The notes: generated from the sequence alone by a model not told the origin. A DNA stretch of 64,000 bases from Bosea vestrisii (GCF_030144325.1 NZ_CP126307.1:2728001-2792000), one strand, 5' to 3'. Counted from the first letter of the stretch, positions 17,801-27,302 are shown. A program made the numbers and translations.

Positions 17801-19179
17801 AGGCGCTGCTCGAACTGGCCTGGACCGGCGCGGGTCGCTTCCTGCCTGCCTTCTCTTCACGCTTCAGCAGCACGTTGCTGAGCTTTTTCGTGCTGCTGGC
17901 CGCGAGCCATTTCCTGCCGACGCAGGAATACGGGCTCTACGTCTTCCTGTTCTCGATCGGCAGCGCGCTCGGGCTGATCGCCGTGCTCGGCCAGCAGATC
18001 CTCGTGGTCAAGCATTATCGCCGGACCGAGGCGAGCGGCCACCCGCTCAACCAGGCGCTTCTTGGCGTCAACGCCCGCTGGCTCGCGCTCGGCTGTTTCG
18101 TGCTGCTGGCTGCGGCACTGCCGCTCTGGCTCTTCGCCGAGGAGCTGCCGTCGACCTACCATTACCTCTGGCTCGCCTTCGTCTTCGCCGCGATCTTCGC
18201 ACTCAGCGAATACCTGCAGAACTATTTTCGCATCCATGGCCGCATCAACATGTCGCTGGTGCCGCGCGAGATCGTCTGGCGCGGCAGCTCGATCCTGTGC
18301 ATTGCCGCCGCCGGCTTCGGCGGCATCCTGACGGGTGGCGCGGGGGCGATGGCGATCATCACCGGCCTGCTCGCCGCGACCACGCTCTATCAGGGCGCCT
18401 GCTTCCTGCACGACGAGGGGCTGAGCTGGTTCAAGGCGAAGGATCGGGTGCCATCGCAGACACATGCGGACTGGCGCCGCGAGAGCGGCTACTTCATCGC
18501 CAACAACGTCCTGAACTCGGCCTCGGCCTATCTCGAGACCATCCTGATCGGCGCCCTGCTCGGCCTGAACGAAGCCGGCTTCTATTTCGTGGCGCTGCGC
18601 ATCGCCATGCTGCTGATGCTGCCGCTCGCGGCGATCGACACCGTCGGCATTCCGATGATCGCCGCCCGCTTCCAGAAATCCGATACGGCCGGCGCGCAGT
18701 TGCTGATCGGTCGGCTTTCCTTCGCGAGCTTCTGCATCTCGCTTTTGGGCGCGCTGGCGCTGGCCGTCGTCGCGCCCTTCATCCTGCATTTGTTCAATCC
18801 GGAGTTCGTCCGGCATGCCGATGTGCTGACCGCGCTCTGTGTGCTCTCGGTTTCGCTGTCCTTCTTCGGCCCCGGCTCCTGGCTGTTGATGATCGGCGGC
18901 GGCGAGCGCTTCTTCCTGATCGCGCGGGCGATCATGTTCGTGCTCTACCTTGGCCTGCTCTACGGGCTGGCGCGGGTCGGCGGGCTAATGGGCATCGCCA
19001 TCGCCGGCCTGATCTTCAGCACCGCCTCGAGCCTCGCCGCCTGGTATTGGATCAAGCGGAAATGGCGCATCGACAACATGGCCACCGCCTTCATCCGGCC
19101 CTTCCTCTTCGGCGGCGCGCCCGCGGACGAGGCAGCCCCGCTGCCGACAGCCCGCGCCACTGAGGGAGCCGGCCGATGA
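17797..19179 (+). CDS. Wzx-like polysaccharide flippase (MOP/MVF superfamily)
   Basis: 460 aa, 12-14 predicted membrane helices, beginning with the RFSSTLLSFFVLLAASHFLP segment and the YGLYVFLFSIGSALGLIAVLGQQ motif typical of polysaccharide transporters. It would flip the undecaprenyl-linked repeat unit to the periplasm for the polymerase at 12912. Start overlaps the preceding glycosyltransferase (ATGA), and the stop overlaps the next gene, so it lies in a translationally coupled operon. Family membership is clear; substrate is unknown. Confidence 0.85.
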   Translation: MKALLELAWTGAGRFLPAFSSRFSSTLLSFFVLLAASHFLPTQEYGLYVFLFSIGSALGLIAVLGQQILVVKHYRRTEASGHPLNQALLGVNARWLALGCFVLLAAALPLWLFAEELPSTYHYLWLAFVFAAIFALSEYLQNYFRIHGRINMSLVPREIVWRGSSILCIAAAGFGGILTGGAGAMAIITGLLAATTLYQGACFLHDEGLSWFKAKDRVPSQTHADWRRESGYFIANNVLNSASAYLETILIGALLGLNEAGFYFVALRIAMLLMLPLAAIDTVGIPMIAARFQKSDTAGAQLLIGRLSFASFCISLLGALALAVVAPFILHLFNPEFVRHADVLTALCVLSVSLSFFGPGSWLLMIGGGERFFLIARAIMFVLYLGLLYGLARVGGLMGIAIAGLIFSTASSLAAWYWIKRKWRIDNMATAFIRPFLFGGAPADEAAPLPTARATEGAGR

Positions 19180-20963
19180 CGATCGCCGCAGCCTATCGTA
19201 TCGATCCGGCCAGCGAGCTGTCGGCGACGACGCCGTCGCCCTTCGGCATGCCGGTGACCTTCGGCCGCAGCGTGGGCGTCTTCCATACCGGCCACGCCCC
19301 GTTCGCGGTGCTGATGCTCGGTGCCATCGGCTATGAGGAACTCTGCCTGCGCGCGACCTGGCGCAGCCTGGCGCAGGCGCTGGCGGACAAGGGCATCGCC
19401 TGTCTGCGCTTCGACTATCCCGGCCAGGGCGACGCCCAGGAAGCCGCCGACCCGCAAGGGCTGGACGACTGGTTCGAGACGGTCCGCGTCGCCGCGGAGC
19501 TGCTGCGCCGTTCCAGCGGCTGCGAGCGCCTTGTCCTGCTCGGCCAGGGGCTCGGCGGAACGCTGGCGCTCAGGCTCGCCGAAGATCTCGCGCCGATCGC
19601 GGCGACCGTCCTCATGGCGCCGGTCGGCAACGGCAAGCGCTATCTGCGCGAACTCTCGGCCTGGACGCGCATCGTCTCGGACCGGATCGGCATCGGCACG
19701 GACCCGGACGACGATACACGCTGCGCCGTAGCAGGCCTGCGCATCGCGCCCAGCCGCCTGCCGGCGATCGCTACGCTTGGAACAAGCGCGCTTACGCAAG
19801 CGCCGTCCGAACAGATCCTGCTCTTGTCCCGGCCCGGCCATGGCGGCGATGCGGCTCTGGCAGAGGCTCTCACCGGCCTCGGCGCTGCCGTGACGCAGTG
19901 CGTCTATGAAGGCTACGAGACGCTGACCACCGACCCGACCGCGGCCCGCCCGCCCAAGGCGACGATCGCTGGTATCGTCGACTGGATCGCGGAACGCGCC
20001 GAGGCGGCAGGCTCTGCTCCCGCAGGCATCGGGACGCCTCAGTTGCCCGGCCCGGCGGAAGGCGTGCTCGGCGACGGCTTCGTCGAGCGCCCGATCCGCT
20101 TTGGCCCCGAAGGGCGCCTCTTCGGCGTGCTCTGCGAGCCGCTCGGGCAAGCCGCGCGTGAGCCGGTGATCTTCGTCAATGCCGGCCGCGACTATCATAT
20201 CGGCTGGGCCCGGGTCAGCGTGCATCAGGCGCGCGCCTTCGCGGCGCGCGGCATCGCCTCGCTGCGCTTCGACGCCAGCAGCGTCGGCGACAGCGGAGCG
20301 ATTGCTGATGGGCCTGAGGAAATCCTCTATTCGCAAGCGCAGATCGACGATGTCCGCCTCGCCATCGATGCCATGCAGGCGCGCGGTTTCGACGCCCCGG
20401 TCCTGATCGGGCGCTGCAGCGGCGCCTACGCCGCCTTCCACGCGGCCGTCATCGACGCGCGCATCCGTCGCCTCATCATCGTCAACAATGAGCGCTTCGT
20501 CTGGGACCCCGACGAAAGCGTCGAGGATGCGATCCGCTATGCCCATCGCAGCGCCGGCGATCTCGGGGCGACGCTGGCCCGCAAGGGCGGTTTGCGCCGC
20601 CTGCTCACCGGAAAGCTTCGTGTCGGACCGGCCGGGCGCTATCTGATCTACCGCTATCGCAAGCGGTTTTCGGTCAAGCTCGCACCGGTGCTCGGCCGAT
20701 TGACCAAGCATGGCCGGCTCCATCACCAGTGCCATCGCCATTTCGCCGTGCTGGCCGAGCGCAAGGTCGCACTATCGCTGCTCTATGCCGATGGCGATGT
20801 CGGCCTGGCCGAGCTCCAGACCTATTTCGGCGAAGCGGGCAAGGGGCTCGCCGCCTATCCGAACGCCTCGCTGACCATGCTCGCCGACGCCGACCACAAC
20901 TTTACGCATCTTGCGGCCGGGCGCCGCCTGCTTGATGCGCTGCTCAGGATCGTTGCGCCGTGA
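19176..20963 (+). CDS. Tandem alpha/beta-hydrolase fusion with non-canonical nucleophile elbows
   Basis: 595 aa made of two alpha/beta-hydrolase domains (about 25-275 and 300-590). In the first the elbow reads GQGLGG, with Gly125 where the catalytic Ser should be, so it is probably inactive. In the second the elbow reads GRCSGA, with Cys414 at the nucleophile position and a late histidine in DADHNFTH. Cys elbows occur in hydrolases linked to exosortase/exopolysaccharide loci, which these resemble. No signal peptide is seen. It is coupled by 4-bp overlaps to the flippase and GH5 genes, so a role in modifying or releasing the polymer or its precursor is likely. The reaction is unknown. Confidence 0.75.
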   Translation: MTIAAAYRIDPASELSATTPSPFGMPVTFGRSVGVFHTGHAPFAVLMLGAIGYEELCLRATWRSLAQALADKGIACLRFDYPGQGDAQEAADPQGLDDWFETVRVAAELLRRSSGCERLVLLGQGLGGTLALRLAEDLAPIAATVLMAPVGNGKRYLRELSAWTRIVSDRIGIGTDPDDDTRCAVAGLRIAPSRLPAIATLGTSALTQAPSEQILLLSRPGHGGDAALAEALTGLGAAVTQCVYEGYETLTTDPTAARPPKATIAGIVDWIAERAEAAGSAPAGIGTPQLPGPAEGVLGDGFVERPIRFGPEGRLFGVLCEPLGQAAREPVIFVNAGRDYHIGWARVSVHQARAFAARGIASLRFDASSVGDSGAIADGPEEILYSQAQIDDVRLAIDAMQARGFDAPVLIGRCSGAYAAFHAAVIDARIRRLIIVNNERFVWDPDESVEDAIRYAHRSAGDLGATLARKGGLRRLLTGKLRVGPAGRYLIYRYRKRFSVKLAPVLGRLTKHGRLHHQCHRHFAVLAERKVALSLLYADGDVGLAELQTYFGEAGKGLAAYPNASLTMLADADHNFTHLAAGRRLLDALLRIVAP

Positions 20964-21988
20964 GATCACTCATTCTCGTCCTGGCGGTGCTCGCCGCCTT
21001 GCCCGCGCAAGCCGAAATTTGCCTGCGCGGCGTCAACCTGTCAGGCGCCGAGTTCGGCGATCTGCCGGGCAAGGTCGACACCGACTATACCTATCCCAGC
21101 GAGGCGGCGATCCAGCGCCTCGGCAAGCTCGGCATGAGCGCCGTCCGCCTGCCCTTCCGCTGGGAGCGCATCCAGCCGCAGCTGAAGGGCTCGCTGGAGA
21201 TCATGGAGCTTGCCTATCTCGACCAGACGATCCGCCGGATCGAGGAGGCCGGGCTCGTTCCCATCATCGACCTGCATAATTACGGCTATTACGCCAAGAA
21301 ACAGCTCGGCTCGGCCGAGCTCCCAGCCGAAGCGCTGGCCGATATCTGGGGCAAGCTTGCGCAGCATTACCGCGACCGTCCCAAGCTCGTCTTCTCGCTG
21401 ATGAACGAGCCCTACGACATCAACAGCGCAAACTGGGCCAAGATCCAGAACGTTGCCATCGCCGCGATCCGCAAGGCCGGCGCAAAGCAGCTTTTGCTGG
21501 TCACCGGCACCGCCTTCGGCGGCGCCCATAGCTGGACCTCCGATCTGCCCGTCGGCAACAATGGCCGCGATCTGCTCGGCGTCGTCGATCCGCTCGACCG
21601 TTACGCCTACGACTTCCATCAGTATCTCGACGCCGACTATTCCGGCCGCGCCCCGGAATGCTCGGCCGCGGCCGGTGCACTGAAGGGGATCGACGACGTC
21701 ACCGCCTGGCTCAAGACACATGGCCGCCGCGGCTTCCTCGGCGAGTTCGCCGCCTCCAATCGCCCTGAATGCCTCACGGCCCTCAGGCAGATGGTGACGA
21801 AGCTCGACGCCAGCCCGCAGCAATGGCTGGGCTGGACCGCCTGGGGCGCCGGGGCCTGGTGGCCGGCGGATTACATCTTCAACCTGGATCCGACCCCGGC
21901 CGGCGAGCGCCCGCAGATGAAGCTGCTGACCCAGCGCTTCAAGGCGAAGAAGCCGACTGCCATTTGCGGCCCGGAGGCCAAACCGTGA
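20960..21988 (+). CDS. Secreted glycoside hydrolase family 5 (endoglucanase-like)
   Basis: 342 aa, GTG start in a GTGA overlap with the hydrolase gene. A signal peptide (MRSLILVLAVLAALPAQA) precedes a TIM barrel with VRLPFRWERIQP, IIDLHNYGYY, the acid/base E150 in SLMNEPYD and the nucleophile E262 in GFLGEFAAS, all classical GH5 features. It probably trims or turns over the polymer in the periplasm or outside, as many exopolysaccharide clusters include such a glycanase. The polymer specificity is not determinable. Confidence 0.88.
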   Translation: MRSLILVLAVLAALPAQAEICLRGVNLSGAEFGDLPGKVDTDYTYPSEAAIQRLGKLGMSAVRLPFRWERIQPQLKGSLEIMELAYLDQTIRRIEEAGLVPIIDLHNYGYYAKKQLGSAELPAEALADIWGKLAQHYRDRPKLVFSLMNEPYDINSANWAKIQNVAIAAIRKAGAKQLLLVTGTAFGGAHSWTSDLPVGNNGRDLLGVVDPLDRYAYDFHQYLDADYSGRAPECSAAAGALKGIDDVTAWLKTHGRRGFLGEFAASNRPECLTALRQMVTKLDASPQQWLGWTAWGAGAWWPADYIFNLDPTPAGERPQMKLLTQRFKAKKPTAICGPEAKP

Positions 21989-23136
21989 CCATCCCGTTCT
22001 CCCACCGCTCGGCGCCCGCAGTGCCGGTGGGCACGCGCATCGTCCATGTCGTGCGCCAGTTCCTGCCCAATCGCGGCGGGCTCGAGGATGTCGTCGCCAA
22101 TCTCTGCCGGGCGCAAGCCGCGCTTGGCCTACGTCCGTCCGTGGTGACGCTCGATCGCCTGTTCTCGCGCCCGGACCTCGTCATGCAGGCGAACGAAATC
22201 ATCGACGGCATACCCGTCACCCGTATCCCCTTCCGCGGCTCGACGCGCTATCCGCTCGCGCCGCAGGTGTTTTCGCATCTGCGTGATGCCGACCTCGTCC
22301 ATGTCCACGCGGTCGACTTCTTCTTCGATGCGCTTGCCCTCGGCTGGCTGCTGCATCGCAAGCCGCTGGTCGCCACCACCCATGGCGGCTTTTTCCACAC
22401 CGGCGACTTCGCCCGCCTGAAGACGCTCTGGTTCAACGGCCCGACCCGGCTCTCGGCGCAGGCCTATCGCGGCATCGCCGGCTGCAGCACGAACGACGCG
22501 CGCATGTTCGAACGGATCGCGCCCGGCAAGGTCCGGGTGATCGAGAATGGCGTCGACCTCGATAAGTTCGCCGGCGCCTCCAGCCCGGAGCCGCAGCGCC
22601 GCCTCGTCAGCATCGGGCGCTTCTCCAAGAACAAGCGCCCAGACCGGCTGATCACGATGATGGCGGTGCTGGCGCAGCGTGAACCGGGCTGGCATCTCGA
22701 CATGCTCGGCGTCACCTCGGACTGGACCGAAGAGGCGCTGCGGACGGCGATCGCCAGTGCCGGCATGGAACAGAACGTGACGCTCCATCTCGGCCTGGAC
22801 GACGCCGCGGCACGGCAGGTGATGAGCCGCGCCTCGTTCTTCGTCTCGGCCTCCGAATTCGAAGGCTTCGGGCTTGCTCTGGTCGAGGCGATGAGCGCCG
22901 GACTCGTGCCGATCGTGCAGCCCAATGCCGCCTTCGCAGGCCTCGCTAGCAAGTTTCCCGTCGTCCGGACCGTCAACTTCGCCGATTCGGAGGAAGCGGC
23001 GGCGGCCGTCGAGCAGGCCCATGCCGATCTCGTCCGCTTCCCCGGCAACACCCGCCCGCGCCTCTCGGACCTCGCCTCCTATTCTTGGAACGAGGTCACC
23101 CGTCGCTATCTCGAGTTCTACGCCGCGGCGCTCTGA
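21985..23136 (+). CDS. Glycosyltransferase family 4, GumH-like
   Basis: 383 aa from a GTG that overlaps the GH5 stop (GTGA). RIVHVVRQFLPNRGGLEDVV is the N-terminal signature seen in GumH/AceC-type mannosyltransferases; the C-terminal domain has VSIGRFSKNKRPDRLI and the donor site FEGFGLALVEAMSAGLVPI. It would add a sugar, possibly mannose, to the growing lipid-linked oligosaccharide. It is the last gene of the plus-strand exopolysaccharide operon. The upstream in-frame extension inside the GH5 gene is not part of it. Confidence 0.85.
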   Translation: MTIPFSHRSAPAVPVGTRIVHVVRQFLPNRGGLEDVVANLCRAQAALGLRPSVVTLDRLFSRPDLVMQANEIIDGIPVTRIPFRGSTRYPLAPQVFSHLRDADLVHVHAVDFFFDALALGWLLHRKPLVATTHGGFFHTGDFARLKTLWFNGPTRLSAQAYRGIAGCSTNDARMFERIAPGKVRVIENGVDLDKFAGASSPEPQRRLVSIGRFSKNKRPDRLITMMAVLAQREPGWHLDMLGVTSDWTEEALRTAIASAGMEQNVTLHLGLDDAAARQVMSRASFFVSASEFEGFGLALVEAMSAGLVPIVQPNAAFAGLASKFPVVRTVNFADSEEAAAAVEQAHADLVRFPGNTRPRLSDLASYSWNEVTRRYLEFYAAAL

Positions 23137-23199
23137 CCCCTCGACGCAGCCACTCTCCGCCGGCGCAAGGAAACCCTTGCGCTCGGCCGGCTTCTCGCT

Positions 23200-23225
23200 T
23201 TGTAATAGTGGATACACTCATACAA
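23200..23225. promoter_or_regulatory. Candidate GntR operator upstream of the 23265 regulator
   Basis: A 26-bp imperfect palindrome running from TTGTA to TACAA, 20 of 26 positions symmetrical, with an inner AGTG...CACT pair. It lies 40 bp before the start of a GntR/FCD gene, where such regulators usually autoregulate. Palindromes with TTGTA/TACAA ends are common among FCD-type GntR sites. This is inferred from symmetry only. Confidence 0.45.
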
Positions 23226-23264
23226 AGCTGCTGATCGGGTACCGGCGGCGCACAGGGGAACGGA

Positions 23265-23972
23265 ATGAGCTTCGCCTCGAAAGGCATGGCCGCCACCGCG
23301 CAGGACGAGGCGTATCGCGCCATCCTGCAGGACATCCGCAGCGGCCGCTATCAGCCTAGCGAACGGCTGATCCCCGAGACGATCGCGCGCGAGCTCGCGA
23401 TGAGCCGCATGCCGGTGCGCGAGGCCTTCCAACGCCTCGCCAATGAGGGGCTCGTCCTCATCCGTCCCAATCGCGGCTGCGTCGTCTCCGGCCTGACCAT
23501 CGAGGAGATCTACGAGCTCTTCGAGATCCGTTCGGTGCTCGAAGGGCTGGCCGTGCGCCTGGCCATGCCGCGCTTCGATGCAGCCGCGCTGGCCGAGCTC
23601 GACGATCATGTCGTCCGCATGCACCGCGCCGGCACGGCCGGCGGCGCCGACTGGCTCGGCAAGCACCAGGAATTCCACGCCTATATCTGTGGCCTGAGCC
23701 GGCGGCCCAAGCTCATCGCCCAGATCGCGGCTCTGCATATCGCCGTCGAGCCCTATATGCGCGTCTGGCTCCACCACGTCGCCCAGCCCGCTCACGCCAC
23801 CGAGCGCCAGGACGAGGTCGTCGAGGCGATCAGGACCGGCGACGCCGAGCATGCCGAGGCGGTGATGCGCGATCACGTCCTGCGCACCGCGCCGCGTCTC
23901 GCCGAGTTCCTGCGCAGCCGTGGCCAGGCGGCAGGCGCTCCAGCGTCCCTGCCGGCCAGCACCCAGATCTGA
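23265..23972 (+). CDS. GntR family transcriptional regulator, FCD subfamily
   Basis: 235 aa. The N-terminal winged helix (residues ~14-75) has ERLIPETIARELAMSRMPVR and ends in RPNRGCVVSGL; the C-terminal FCD helical domain contains the metal/effector histidines in HQEFHAYI and MRDHVL. RBS AGGGGAACGGA precedes the ATG. It heads a run of SBP, gamma-glutamyltransferase and IlvD/Edd genes and probably represses them. The effector is likely a small organic acid or amino acid derivative, but the sequence does not show which. Confidence 0.88.
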   Translation: MSFASKGMAATAQDEAYRAILQDIRSGRYQPSERLIPETIARELAMSRMPVREAFQRLANEGLVLIRPNRGCVVSGLTIEEIYELFEIRSVLEGLAVRLAMPRFDAAALAELDDHVVRMHRAGTAGGADWLGKHQEFHAYICGLSRRPKLIAQIAALHIAVEPYMRVWLHHVAQPAHATERQDEVVEAIRTGDAEHAEAVMRDHVLRTAPRLAEFLRSRGQAAGAPASLPASTQI

Positions 23973-24052
23973 ACCAAACGACGCAGCGGCTCGCCAGAAT
24001 GCCGCGCCCCGAGGACGCCCGAGGGTCAACCAAAAGAACGAGGGGATTAACG

Positions 24053-25639
24053 ATGGATCGACGCCAATTCCTGAAAGCCTCTGCCGCGACGGTCTTCCTG
24101 CCGGCAGCACCGCATCTCGCCAGCGCGCAGGATGCCAAGACCCTACGCTTCGTGCCCTATTCCGACGTCGCGATCATCGATCCGATCTGGACCAACGGCT
24201 ATTCGACCCGCACCCATGCGCTGCTCGTCTGGGACACGCTCTACGGGCTCGACGACCAGTTCCAGCCGCAGCCGCAAATGGTCGAGGGCCATCTCGTCGA
24301 GGATGACGGCAAGCGCTGGACGCTGACGCTGCGGCCCGGCCTCGTCTTCCATGACGGCAGCAAGGTGCTGGCGCGCGACGCCGTCGCCTCGATCAAGCGC
24401 TGGGGCGTGCGCGACACCTTCGGCCAGGCGCTGATGGCCGCGACCGACGAGCTCTCGGCGCCGGACGATCGCACCATCGTCTTCCGCCTCAAGGCGCCGT
24501 TCCCGCATCTGCCGGCAGCACTCGCCCGCCCGAGCGCCCTCGTCGCTGCGATCATGCCCGAGCGTCTCGCCCAGACCGACCCGTTCAAGCAGATTCCGGA
24601 GGCGATCGGCAGCGGCCCCTATCGCTATGTCACCGCCGAGCGCATCGCCGGCGCACGGCATGTCTATGCAAGGCACGAGGGTTACGTTCCGCGCCCGAGC
24701 GGCACGCCGAGCTTCACCGCCGGCCCGCGCACGCCCTATCTCGACCGTATCGAATTCGTCGTCATGCCCGATGCTGCGACAGCGGTTTCGGCGCTGCAGA
24801 CTGGGGCGGTCGACTGGGTCGAGCAGCCGATCATCGATCTCCTGCCGCTGCTGCGGAAGGACCCGAACATCGTCGTCGAGGTCAGGGACCGGACAGGCAT
24901 GGCCGGCCAGTTGCGCCTGAACCATCTGCAACCGCCCTTCAACAACCCGGCGATCCGCCGCGTCATCCTGAAAGCGATCGACCAGGAGGATTGCATGAAC
25001 GCGGTCTGCGGCGGCGATCCCCAGGTCGAGCGCGGCAGCATCGGCTTCTTCCCGAACAACTCGCCGATGGCGTCCGACGTCGCGGCCAAGGCCCTGAAGG
25101 GCCCGAAGGATTTCGGCAAGCTCAAGCAGGAACTCGTTGCCGCAGGCTACAAGGGCGAGCGAGTCGTGTTCCTCGCAGCGCAGGATGTGCCGCGCATCGC
25201 CCTGGTCTGCGATGTCGCCGCCGATGCGCTGAGTAAGATCGGCGTGAATGTCGACTTCGTCGCAGCCGACTGGGGCACGGTGCTGCAGCGCATCGGCAAT
25301 CGCAGCCCGGTCGAGCAAGGCGGCTGGAGCTGCTACATCACTTACTGGTCCGGGCTCGATCTCGGCTCGCCGGCGACGAGTTCGCCCTTACGCGGCAACG
25401 GCGCCAAGGGCAGCCCGGGCTGGCCCGACAGCCCGCAGATCGAGGCGCTGCGCGCCCGCTTCCTGACCGCCGGCGATCCGGCCGAGCAGAAAACGATCGC
25501 CCGCGAGATCGAGCTGCAGGCGATGCAGGATGTGCCTTACGTCCCGGCCGGCCAGTATTTGCAGCCGGTCGCCTACCGCAAGAACCTGACGGGCATGCTC
25601 AACGGCGTCCCTGTCTTCACCAATCTCCGCAAGGGCTGA
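24053..25639 (+). CDS. ABC transporter substrate-binding protein, family 5 (peptide/nickel type), Tat signal
   Basis: 528 aa from MDRRQFLKASAATVF, a twin-arginine signal with RR and FLK, cleaved after LASAQ. The mature protein shows the SBP_bac_5 pattern: LVWDTLYGLDDQFQPQPQMV, WTLTLRPGLVFHDG, IGSGPYRY and QDVPYVPAGQY near the end. It captures a peptide-like or other small solute in the periplasm. No permease or ATPase lies in its operon; the nearest complete set is the minus-strand 29308-35897 cluster. It is most like the partial protein at 63524. The start is supported by GAGGGGATT just upstream. Confidence 0.88.
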   Translation: MDRRQFLKASAATVFLPAAPHLASAQDAKTLRFVPYSDVAIIDPIWTNGYSTRTHALLVWDTLYGLDDQFQPQPQMVEGHLVEDDGKRWTLTLRPGLVFHDGSKVLARDAVASIKRWGVRDTFGQALMAATDELSAPDDRTIVFRLKAPFPHLPAALARPSALVAAIMPERLAQTDPFKQIPEAIGSGPYRYVTAERIAGARHVYARHEGYVPRPSGTPSFTAGPRTPYLDRIEFVVMPDAATAVSALQTGAVDWVEQPIIDLLPLLRKDPNIVVEVRDRTGMAGQLRLNHLQPPFNNPAIRRVILKAIDQEDCMNAVCGGDPQVERGSIGFFPNNSPMASDVAAKALKGPKDFGKLKQELVAAGYKGERVVFLAAQDVPRIALVCDVAADALSKIGVNVDFVAADWGTVLQRIGNRSPVEQGGWSCYITYWSGLDLGSPATSSPLRGNGAKGSPGWPDSPQIEALRARFLTAGDPAEQKTIAREIELQAMQDVPYVPAGQYLQPVAYRKNLTGMLNGVPVFTNLRKG

Positions 25640-25706
25640 CCGCTCTTCGCTTCCTTCCCCGATGGCCGGCAACCGACGCCGGCCAGGTTTCCACGAAAGC
25701 CTTTCC

Positions 25707-27302
25707 ATGCGTGACCTCGAGCTCCCCGGGCGTTCCCTCGCCATCAGCCGCAATGCGATGGCCGCGACCTCGCATCCCGCCTCGACGCTTGCCGCGCTCG
25801 ACATCATGAAGGCCGGCGGCACTGCCATCGACGCTGCCATCGCCGCCTGCGCCGTGCAATGCGTGGTCGAGGCCGGCTCGACCGGCGTCGGCGGCGACTG
25901 CTTCGTGCTCTATGCGCCCGGCGGCTCGACCGACGTCATCGCCTATAACGGCTCGGGCCGCGCACCCGCCGCCGCGACGCTGGATTGGTACGAGAAAGCC
26001 GGCATCGCCACGCTGGAGCGGCATTCGCCGCATGTCGTCACCGTGCCGGGCGCGATCGACGCCTGGACCCGGCTCAACAAGGACCATGGCCGTCTGCCGC
26101 TCGCCGAAATCTTCGCACCGGCGATCGCCTATGCCCGCGACGGTTACGCGCTGACGCCGCGCGTTGCCTACGATCTCGCCGCCCAGCGCGACCTGCTGAT
26201 CCAGGACGCCAACGCCGCCGCGACCTTCTTGGTCGACAGGCAGGCACCGCCGGCCGGCACCGTGCAGCGGCAGCCGGCCCTGGCCGAGACCTTTGAGGCG
26301 ATCGGCCGCGAGGGCCGCGACGCCTTCTATCGCGGCGATGTCGCCCGGGAGATGGTCGATTATCTCAAGGCTGCCGGCGGCTTGCATACGCTCGATGATT
26401 TCGCCGGCGCCGAAGGCGAATACGTCGCGCCGATCAGCGCCAGCTTCCGTGGCCGCACGGTCTATGAATGCCCGCCCAATGGGCAGGGCGTGATCGCGCT
26501 GCTGATCATGAAGATCCTCGAACGCTTCCAGCCCAAGGGCGGCCCGCTCGCGGTCGAAAACCTGCATATCGAGCTGGAGGCGACCCGCCTCGCCTACGCT
26601 GCCCGCGACCGTTTCCTCGCCGATCCCAGCAAGGCGCAGGTGCCGGTCGAGCATCTGCTATCCGACAAGCTCGCCGACGAGCTCGCCGGCCTGATCGATC
26701 CCGACCGCGCGCTCGATCCGCTACCCGTCATCCCCGGCGGCGCCGAGCACAAGGACACGGTCTACATCAGCGTCGTCGACAAGGACCGCAACGCGGTCTC
26801 CTTCATCAACTCGATCTTCTCGCCCTATGGCAGCGGGCTGATGACGAAGAAATCCGGCGTGCTCTTCCACAATCGCGGCCAGAGCTTCGTGCTGAAGCAG
26901 GGTCACCCCAACGCGATCGCCCCGCGCAAGCGGCCGATACACACCATCATCCCCGGCATGCTCGCCGAGAACGGCCGCGTCGTCATGCCTTTCGGCGTGA
27001 TGGGCGGGCACTACCAGGCGATGGGCCACGCCCATTTCCTGGCCAAGCTCTTCGACCACGGCCTCGATTTGCAGGAAGCGATTGACCTGCCACGCCTCTT
27101 CCCGCTGCCCGGCACGAACACGGTCGAGACCGAAAGCCGCCTGCGCGACAGCGTCGCCGCGGCGCTCACAGCCCGCGGATTCGACGTGCAGCCGCCGAAA
27201 TCGCCGATGGGCGGCGCCCAGGCGATCTGGATCGACTGGGAGAAGGGCACGCTGATCGGCGGCTCCGACCCGCGCAAGGACGGCTGCGCCCTCGGCTACT
27301 GA
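25707..27302 (+). CDS. Gamma-glutamyltransferase family protein (Ntn hydrolase)
   Basis: 531 aa, no signal peptide, hence probably cytoplasmic like YwrD-type proteins. The autoprocessing/nucleophile threonine is T351 in EHKDTVYISVVD; the canonical TTH is changed to TVY. Other family blocks are STGVGGDCFVLYA and VVMPFGVMGGHYQAMGHA. It would hydrolyse or transfer gamma-glutamyl or related amide groups after maturation into two chains. The neighbouring SBP and GntR genes suggest that it acts on an imported compound. Start chosen at MRDLELPGRS because homology begins there. Confidence 0.87.
   Translation: MRDLELPGRSLAISRNAMAATSHPASTLAALDIMKAGGTAIDAAIAACAVQCVVEAGSTGVGGDCFVLYAPGGSTDVIAYNGSGRAPAAATLDWYEKAGIATLERHSPHVVTVPGAIDAWTRLNKDHGRLPLAEIFAPAIAYARDGYALTPRVAYDLAAQRDLLIQDANAAATFLVDRQAPPAGTVQRQPALAETFEAIGREGRDAFYRGDVAREMVDYLKAAGGLHTLDDFAGAEGEYVAPISASFRGRTVYECPPNGQGVIALLIMKILERFQPKGGPLAVENLHIELEATRLAYAARDRFLADPSKAQVPVEHLLSDKLADELAGLIDPDRALDPLPVIPGGAEHKDTVYISVVDKDRNAVSFINSIFSPYGSGLMTKKSGVLFHNRGQSFVLKQGHPNAIAPRKRPIHTIIPGMLAENGRVVMPFGVMGGHYQAMGHAHFLAKLFDHGLDLQEAIDLPRLFPLPGTNTVETESRLRDSVAAALTARGFDVQPPKSPMGGAQAIWIDWEKGTLIGGSDPRKDGCALGY

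Noticed and set aside
23973..24052. Start of the SBP at 23999 instead of 24053
   Set aside because: The extra 18 residues precede a textbook twin-arginine signal, and the ribosome-binding site GAGGGGATT fits only the later ATG.
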